From NCBI GenBank assembly GCA_963680875.1, contig OY804580.1, forward strand, positions 93,649,353-93,713,352: 64,000 bases of DNA. The letters run 5' to 3'. Position 1 is the first letter of the stretch; each line of letters opens with the position of its first letter. Under the pieces are notes generated by a model. That model was given only the letters and a program-made list of their open reading frames with translations. It searched no databases and was not told where the DNA came from. Source of the DNA: Bathymodiolus brooksi. Lineage: Eukaryota; Mollusca; Bivalvia; Mytilida; Modiolidae. A program made the translations under genes and the position numbers. Shown piece by piece: positions 54,101 through 63,100 of the stretch.

Positions 54101-57100
54101 AAAATGTTTCAAAACGCTTCTTCTCTGAAACCACTAGGACAGTTGAAACCAAACTGCCCAGGAATGATCATTGGAAGGTCCTCTACAAAGTTTCTGTTTT
54201 TTATGCCGATCGGAAATCCAAGATGGCTGCCACCACAGGTCATAGTATTAACACAGTGGAAAATACAGAAATATATTCTTCTCTGAAGCTATTGCACTGA
54301 TTGAACCTAAATTGTGCATCAATCATTGGAAGGTCCTTTACAAACTTTGTGTTTTTTATGTTGATCGTAATTCCAAGATGACTACCACTGCAGGACATAG
54401 TTTTTACATAGGACCAATTGTTTTTTTTTATAACCAGGTGAACGATACAGGCTCTTGAGAGCCTCTGGTTGGTGTTTAGCGCCACTTTCAGCAATATTTC
54501 AGCTATATCATGGCGACCAGTTTTAGTGGTGGAAGAAGCCGGAGTACCCGGAGAGAACCACCGACCATGGGCAAGCAACTGGTAAGCTTTATCACTTGAG
54601 GCTGCGAGTCAAGTGCACCTTTTTTAGTTCACCTGGACCAATATTGCATTCACTTGGCGTTCGTCGTCTGTAAAGTTTTCACATTTAAAGCTTCTTCTCC
54701 GAAACGACTGGGCCAATTGGAACCAAATTTAGCAGGAATGTTCCTTGGATGGTCCTCTACAAAGTTTTGTTTTTCGTTCCAGTCAGATATTCAACATGGC
54801 TGCCAGGGCCAATAATATGCTCTGATTGGCTGAAATTTCAAAGATCTTCTTCTCTGAAACTAATGAACTGACTGAACCCAAACTGTAAGTGAATGATTAT
54901 TGAAATGTCCTTTACCAAGTTACTGTTTTTTATGCCGATCGGAAATCCATGATGGCCACTACCGCAGGACATAGATTAACATTGGACCCTATGGGAAAAT
55001 GTTCCAATGCCTTCTTCTCAGAAACTACAAATATGATCAAAGCTAAACTCTACATGAATGTTCATTGGATGGTCCTCTACAAACTTTATGTTTTTTGTTT
55101 CGATATGAAATTCAAAATGGCGGCTACGGCAGGACTTAGTTTAACATTGGACCATATGGGAATTTTTTTTCAAAACGCTTCTTCTCTGAAACCACTTGGA
55201 CAATTGAAACCAAACGATCAGAAATCCAAGATGGCTGCCACCGCAGGACATAGATTAACATTGGACCCTATGGGAAAATGTTCAAATGCCTTCTTCTCAG
55301 AAACTACAAATATGATCAAAGCTAAACTGTACATGAATGTTCATTGGATGGTCCTCTACAAACTTTAGGTGTTTTGTTCCGATATGAAATTCAAAATAGC
55401 CTCTACGGCAGGACTTAGTTTAACATTGAACCCTATAGGAAAAATGTTTCAAAACGCCTCTTCTCTGAAACCACTTGGACAATTGAAACCAAACTGCCCA
55501 GGAATGATCATTGGAAGGTCCTCTACAAACTTTCTGTTTTTTATGCCGATCAGAAATCCAAGATGGCCACCACCGCAGGACATAGATTAACATTGGACCC
55601 TATGGGAAAATGTTCAAATGCCTTCTTCTCAGAAACTACAAATATGATCAAGGCTAAATTGTAAATGAATGTTCATTGGATGGTAAAGCACTTGGAAAAA
55701 TGAAACCAAACTGCTCAAGAATGATCATTGGAAGGTCCTCTACAAAATTTAAGTTTTTTATGCTGATCGGAAATCCAAGATGGCCACCACTGCAGGACAT
55801 AGATTAACATTGGACCCTATGGAAAAATGTTCAAATGCCTTCTTCTCAGAAACTTCAAATATGATTAAAGCCAAACTGTACATGAATGTTCATTGGATGG
55901 TCCTCTACAAACTTTAGGTTTTTTGTTCCGATATGAAATTCAAAATGGCGGCTACAGCAAGACTAAGTTTAACATTGGACCCTATGGGAAAAATTTTTCA
56001 AAACGCTTCTTCTCTGAAACCACACGGACAATTGAAACCAAACTGCCCAGGAATAATCATTTGAAGGTCCTCTAAAATGTTTGGGTTTTTTATGCCGATC
56101 TGAAATTCAAGATGGCTGCCACCACAGGTCATAGTATTAACACAGGACCATATGGGGAAAATAAAGAAATATGTTCTTCTCTGAAGCTATTGCACTGATT
56201 GAACCTAAACTGTGCATCAATCATTGGAAGGTCCTTTTCGAACTTTGTGTTTTTTATGTTGATCGGAATTCCAAGATGACTAGTCACTACCACTGCAGGA
56301 CATAGTTTTTACATAGGACCAATTGGTTCTTTTTATAACCAGGTGAATGATACAGGCTCTTGAGAGCCTCTGGTTTGTAATTTACAAAGCCGGGCACGAA
56401 CCCACACCGTATTGGTGATAGGCTTGTATGAGTTGTTAGGTAATCCAGCTACCTAACTCATTGAGCCACCCTGGCCCTACTCCTGAAATATAAGTGAAAT
56501 ATTGCTTGCCATATGTTATTAGCAACAGTCAAGGCATTATGATATTTGTAGGATTTAACAAGGTCTCTATCAGCTATATAAAATATATACCGTTTATTGT
56601 TTTTTCTGATTTCTTTAGGTTACATTGACTTTTGGTTAGACACAATTCATTGTTATGCTACTACAGAATCACCTGATCAGTCTGTTGATGAACCAACGTT
56701 GGACAAGTTAGAACCCCCAATCATTATAGTTTGTACAGGGACTGATAAAGTTGAGGTAATCAACTGTGATTGTCTATGCATAGTAATTTAAGCCTTCATT
56801 GTACATGGCGGCCGTCTTGGTCGTGATCGTATGGTAGTTGGATTTACAACTACATATGAAATCAGTGCCTATCACCACTGATGTTGTTAGTTCGAATCTC
56901 GATTAGGGCGAGGTGTACAACATTATGTGATAAAGTTTGTCAGTGACTTGCGACAGACTGGTGGTTTTCTCCGGGTCCTCTGGTTTCCTCCACCAATAAA
57001 ACTGACCGCCACGTTATAACTGAAATATTGTTGAAAGTAGTGTTAAACACCATCAAACAAACAAACAAACAAACATCATTGCACATGTATTACCATCTGT

Positions 57101-60100
57101 TTGTTGTAATAGAGAGAATAACAGTTATGCCTCAGAAGTCATGACAATTATGATGATTGTCAATATTGCTATGGAAACCTTTTCAATCATCATTAGTAGT
57201 ATTTTTGACCATACTGATTGTCAGAAATTTCAAGGTGTCAAAAATACTTTTGTATTGTAAATTGTTTTCACAATGATACAAAAAACAACACTAAGAACAT
57301 AACATAATGATCATAATTGTGAAATTATTACAGTTTCTATATTTAAGTAATAATACATGGAAGCCTTAATTTGTTGGAGATTTTAACGTAGATTACATTA
57401 ATATCATAGGAATTTTATCACGAGGGATAAGGGGCCTTGATGGCCGAGTGGTTATGGTTGTTGATGTATGACCACAAGTATATCACCTGTGACATGGGTT
57501 TGTGTCTCGATACTAACCTCAGATGTCAAGTTTCCAGACAACTACCTAAGACTAGAAGGCTTACTAGTCGGTTTTTATAATCTGTAGAAAAATTAGAAGA
57601 TACCGAAAGGGTAATCAGAAGCAGTAAATCAAAGGACAGACAACACAAAAGAAAAAGGACAAAAGGACAAACAATGATCTACAAAACATTACACAGAAAA
57701 TTAAAGGTCAAGTAACTTGAATCCCTTTAAAAACTGGGGGTGAACTAAGGTGGCTTTGGAAAGGTAATCAGTTACTGCTCTACATGTGGCACCCGTCATG
57801 TAAGGGCTTTTATCCCTTGATAAGTCTAGTAGTCATGATATACCTGAAAAGAGCTGAAAATGATGAAAACTCCAATAACCAATTACAATACAATTGTTTG
57901 ACATTGTCAATGTCATTTACTAATAAAAGTTTGACATTGTCAATGTCTTTTACTGATAAAAGTTTGACAATGTCAATGTCTTTTACTAATAAAAGTTTGA
58001 CATTGTCAATGTCTTTTACTAATAAAAGTTTTACAATGTCAATGTCTTTTACAAATAAAAGTTTGACAATGTCAGTGTCTTTTACTGATAAAAGTTTGAC
58101 AATGTCAATGTCTTTTACTAATAAAAGTTTGACAATATCAGTGTCTTTTACTAATAAAAGTTTGACAATGTCAATGTCTTTTACTGATAAAAGTTTGACA
58201 ATGTCAATGTCTTTTTAGCTCACCTTGCCAAAGGCAATGTGAGCTTTTGCCATCACTTGGCATCTGTCATCCGTTAACTTTTCACATTTTAATCTTCTCC
58301 TCTGAAACCCATCTGCCAAATGAACTGAAACTTGGTAGGAAGCATCTATGGAATATCCTTAATAAAGATTGCTCATTTTGTCCCGATCCATTAACAAACA
58401 TGGACGCCACAGGCAATTCTTGTTTCTGATTGGCTGATTTAAAAAAATCTTCTTCTCTGAAACCGCTTGGCCAAATGAACCGAAACTTGGTAAGAAGCAT
58501 CTATGGAAGGTCCTCTATAAAGATTGCGCATTTCGTCCCGATCCGTTAACAAACATGGCCACCACAGGCCATTCTTGTTTCTGATTGGTTGATTTCTAAA
58601 AAATCTTCTCCTCTGAAACCGCCTGGCAAAATCAACCGAAACTTTGTAGAAAGCATCTATCACCGCGTCCAACGGAGCATTCAGGGTGATTGCTATGTGA
58701 AGCGTGGGGTGTCCGTTTCGAAGCGGTTGGTTTGCGAACATGGTAAGTTCATTTGCATTTGTAGTAATAAAGGGACCGAGTCTGATCAAAATTATTAGTG
58801 CACGGAATCAAGACATTATCATGGTTTATGAAGTTGTGATTAAAGTAGATATATACGGTGTAGGTTTAGCAAACACTCGCGCCCAACTCTAATATCGGGT
58901 GCAAATTAACAACATCACTCCTTTTAGGCCGATAACTTGCAACCAAAAGCTTATGTTCAGAAAATTACTGATCCTAAACTTTCAAAATTATAAGACAAAC
59001 CAAACTCTACAGGTTTTGGCACCAAAGACACCATAAACAAAGCGTCAGTCTCGAAAATTAGATGTAGAGTATGAGGTGTTAACTTTGTGTTCCTTATATG
59101 GTGTAGGCTCTCGTTTTATGAACATATTTACAATCACCTCAACTTGGAAATATAATAAGAACATAAGAGTTATGTTGTCTAGAAAAAGGCGGACACTCCA
59201 CTTAACAAATTTTGCATATATATGTTGTTTTATTGTAGACAAAACAAGATCACACAACACCAAAAACATGTCACAATTTTTGTTTTGTTTTCGTTTTCCT
59301 TTGTTTGCTTGTTTTGTTTTTCATTTGTAAATATTTTTAAGGTAAAACTTGTAGTTAGCTTTTGTTATCTTTCTGTGATTTCGGAGGACACATATCCCAT
59401 ATCCCTAAAAATAAAATGGCAAATATCCCGTATCCCAATATACCCTATCCAAGGCTCAGTTGTTGGTGGGTACTCAACTTATTTTGTGACAAAAGATACC
59501 AAATCACTTTCAAAATACAAGACAACGATATTTACAAGATGCTTAATTTTTTAATCTACAACATATTTGTCCAATGTGGTGGTCATGTGCTTCAACACTT
59601 GATCTGCATTAAAATAGGAACTGTGCGTCCTACTCACCGACATGTTTCCTCACTTTTACAAGGTCGACTTAATAGATCTTGTCAAGATGAAAGAACGGCA
59701 TCTGGCCAGGTCATTTAATCTCACTTTCCGCTATATAGATGTTGTATTGTCACTGAGCAATCCTCGATTCGGTGACTATCTCCGTTGTATCTATCCCAAA
59801 AGAACTTGAATTAAATGACACCACAGACCCTGTTAGGTTTTCCTCGTATCTTGACCTACTATTCGAAATGACTTATTACTAAGCTCTATGACAAACATGA
59901 TGACGTTTTATTCCGTATTATCAATTTCCCGTTGGTCTGTGGTAACTCTCCATCCGCTCCTGAAGGCATCACCTCAAAGGTTCTACGGTCGTCATATTGA
60001 ATCCGTTGACAAATATAGTGTGTCCATCTTTACTGGTGCACCTGGTCCTTGCTCCCGTTTTTTGAGGAGTTCGTGTTGCTCATTTACTTTTAGTTTGTGT

Positions 60101-63100
60101 GTATTTTCTTTTATTTCATATGTGCTTCTCGTTGTATTTGTCTCCGTTTTCATTGCTTCGTCTTTGTCCCTTGACTCATGAGTTTGGGATTTTGCTTTAA
60201 CCGTGATTACCCTTGATTTTACTTTCACTTAGTAACTACATAAGCGCCTACTGTAGATTTGGAATTCATTTTTCACTTTGATGGTTCATCATATAGCATT
60301 GATATTTGTGTAAACATTTGACATGTTTCGTGTCCCTGATTCATTGAATGTGATTTCCTCTATTTTTGTTTATATATATATATATATGTGAAATTAAAGG
60401 GGTGTTCTTTGCAATGACCAATAACATTTAAGTTTTGCTTTATTTATTTCGAGCACAAATTTCTAGTAATTTATTGGGCATAATCTATGGAAAAAAACAA
60501 GAACCTACACCCCGTAAGGAACACAAAGTTAACACCCCATTCTCCACATCTCATTTTCGAGACTGACGCTTTGTTCATGGTATCTTCTCTGGCGTAGCTT
60601 GTAGAATTTGGTTTGTCTTATAATTTTGAAAGTTTAGGATCAGTAATTTTCTGAAGATAAGCTTTTGTTGCAAGTAATCGGCCCAAAAGGAGTGATGTTG
60701 TGAATTTTTGCATCCGATATTAGAGTTGGGCGAGAGTGTTTGCTAAACCTACACCGTATATATCTACTTTAATCAAAGCTTCATAAACCATGATAATGTC
60801 TTGATTCCGTACACTAATAATTTGGATAAACTCGGTCCCTTTATTACTACAAATGCAAATGAACTTACCATGTTTGCAAATCAACCTCTTCGAAACAGAC
60901 AACCCACGCATCACATAGCAATCACCCCGAATGCTCCGTTGGATGCGGTGATCTATGGTCGGTCCTCTATAAAGATTGCTCATTTTGTCCCGATTGGTTA
61001 ACAAACATGGCCGCCACAGGTAATTCTTGTTTTTGATTGGTCGATTTCTAAAAATCTTCTCTGAAACCGCTTTGCCAAATGATCCGAAACTTGGTAGGAA
61101 GCATCTATGGAAGGTCCTCTATAAAGATTGCTCATTCCATCCCGATCCGTTAACAAACATGACCACCACAGGCAATTCTTTTTTCTGATTGGCTGATTTT
61201 TTAGATTCATCTGCTCTGAAACCGTTTGGCAAAATGAGCCGAAACATGGTAGGAAGCATCTATGGAAGGTTCTCTGTTGCAATTGCTCATTTCGTCTCGA
61301 TCTATTGTCAAACATGGCCACCACAGACAATTCTTGTTTCTGATTGGTTGATTTCTAAGCAAATTTCTTCTCTGAAACCACTTGTCTAAATGAATCGAAA
61401 CTTGGTAGGATGTATCTATGGGCGGTCCTATATAAAGATTGCTCATTTGATCCCGATCCATTAACAAACATGACCACCACAGGCAATTCTTGTTTCTGAT
61501 TAGTCGATTTCTAAAAATCTTCTACTCTGAAACAGCTTGGCCAAATGGACTGAAACGTGGTAGGAAGCATCTATGGAAGGTCCTCTATGGGAATTGCTCA
61601 TTCCATTTTGATCCGTAAGCAAACATGGCCGTCATAGGCAATTATTGTTTCTTATTGGTCGATTTCTAAAACAGCTTTTCCTCTGAAACCGCTTGGCCAA
61701 ATGATCCGAAACTTGGTATGAAGCATCTATGGAAGGTCCTCTATAAAGATTGCTCATTCCGTCCCAATCCGTTAACAAACATGGCCACCACAGGCAATTC
61801 TTTTTTCTGATTGGCTGATTTTTTAGATTCATCTGCTCTGAAACCGTTTGGCAAAATGAACCGAAACATGGTAGGAAGCATCTATGGAAGGTTCTCTGTT
61901 GCAATTGCTCATTTCGTCTCGATCTATTGTCAAACATGGCCACCACAGACAATTCTTGTTTCTGATTGGTTGATTTCTAAGCAAATTTCTTCTCTGAAAC
62001 CACTTGTCCAAATGAATCGAAACTTGGTAGGATGTATCTATGGGCGGTCCTATATAAAGATTGCTCATTTGATCCCGATCCATTAACAAACATGACCACC
62101 ACAGGCAATTCTTGTTTCTGATTAGTCGATTTCTAAAAATCTTCTACTCTGAAACAGCTTGGCCAAATGGACTGAAACGTGGTAGGAAGCATCTATGGAA
62201 GGTCCTCTATGGGAATTGCTCATTCCATTTTGATCCGTAAGCAAACATGGCCGTCATAGGCAATTATTGTTTCTTATTGGTAGATTTCTAAAACAGCTTT
62301 TCTTCTGAAACCGCTTGGCCAAATGATCCGAAACTTGGTATGAAGCATCTATGGAAGGTCCTCTATAAAGATTGCTCATTCCGTCCCAATCCGTTAACAA
62401 ACATGGCCACCACAGGCAATTCTTTTTTCTGATTGGCTGATTTTTTAGATTCATCTGCTCTGAAACCGTTTGGCAAAATGAGCCGAAACATGGTAGGAAG
62501 CATCTATGGAAGGTTCTCTGTTGCAATTGCTCATTTCGTCTCGATCTATTGTCAAACATGGCCACCACAGACAATTCTTATTTCTGATTGGTTGATTTCT
62601 AAGCAAATTTCTTCTCTGAAACCACTTGTCTAAATGAATCGAAACTTGGTAGGATGTATCTATGGGCGGTCCTATATAAAGATTGCTCATTTGATCCCGA
62701 TCCATTAACAAACATGACCACCACAGGCAATTCTTGTTTCTGATTAGTCGATTTCTAAAAATCTTCTACTCTGAAACAGCTTGGCCAAATGGACTGAAAC
62801 GTGGTAGGAAGCATCTATGGAAGGTCCTCTATGGGAATTGCTCATTCCATTTTGATCCGTAAGCAAACATGGCCGTCATAGACAATTATTGTTTCTTATT
62901 GGTCGATTTCTAAAACAGCTTTTCCTCTGAAACCGCTTGGCCAAATGATATGAAACTTGGTATGAAGCATCTATGGAAGATCTTCTATGGAGAATGCTCA
63001 TTTCGTTTTGATCCATTAACAAACATGGCTGCCACAGGCAATTCTTGTTTTAGATTGGTCGATTCCTAAAAATTCTTCTCTGAAACTGCTTTGCCAAAAT

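Larger units (their letters stand above)
43956..54470 (+). mobile_element. HINE-like element with 332-bp satellite
   Basis: Starts TTTTTAGTTCACCTGTCG, GTCTGTCGTCTG, and ends ACCAGGTGAACGATACAGG, CTTGAGAGCCTCTGGTT. The 3' hairpin is GGCTCTTGAGAGCC. Nearly all 10.5 kb are tandem repeat. It ends exactly where a SINE tail begins (GGTGTTTAGCGCC at 54471). A second copy of the same subfamily (54621-56375) lies just to the right inside that SINE. No coding capacity. Confidence 0.75.
58661..60950. mobile_element. inverted-repeat element with RT relic
   Basis: About 456-bp inverted terminal arms (58661-59117 and 60495-60950) begin CACCGCGTCCAACGGAGCAT and end GAATGCTCCGTTGGATGCGG TG. The hexamer ATCTAT at both borders (58655-58660 and 60951-60956) looks like a target duplication; once it is removed the flanks join within a HINE unit. 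Between the arms lies a decayed reverse transcriptase. Long inverted arms occur in foldback DNA elements and also in some Penelope-like copies with inverted terminal repeats; which applies is open. Confidence 0.7.

Noticed and set aside
20999..54470. Centromeric satellite
   Set aside because: The arrays are bounded by element termini with hairpins and lie within one gene's intron; they are expanded transposon cores.
44140..55590. Series of 117-119-codon frames ([16 protein letters not shown] type) repeated about 30 times
   Set aside because: They track a 332-bp satellite; frames overlap between units because 332 is not a multiple of three, and synonymous sites are as constant as others. No start context, splicing or homology supports protein.
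57784..58218. 144-codon frame with [11 protein letters not shown] repeats
   Set aside because: Comes from a 33-bp minisatellite that is open only because its unit is a multiple of three; the continuation at 63204 is frameshifted.
59888..60181. 97-codon plus frame with a hydrophobic C-terminal half
   Set aside because: Starts in another frame of the RT relic and runs into its 3' non-coding part; an apparent membrane segment is a by-product of T-rich sequence.
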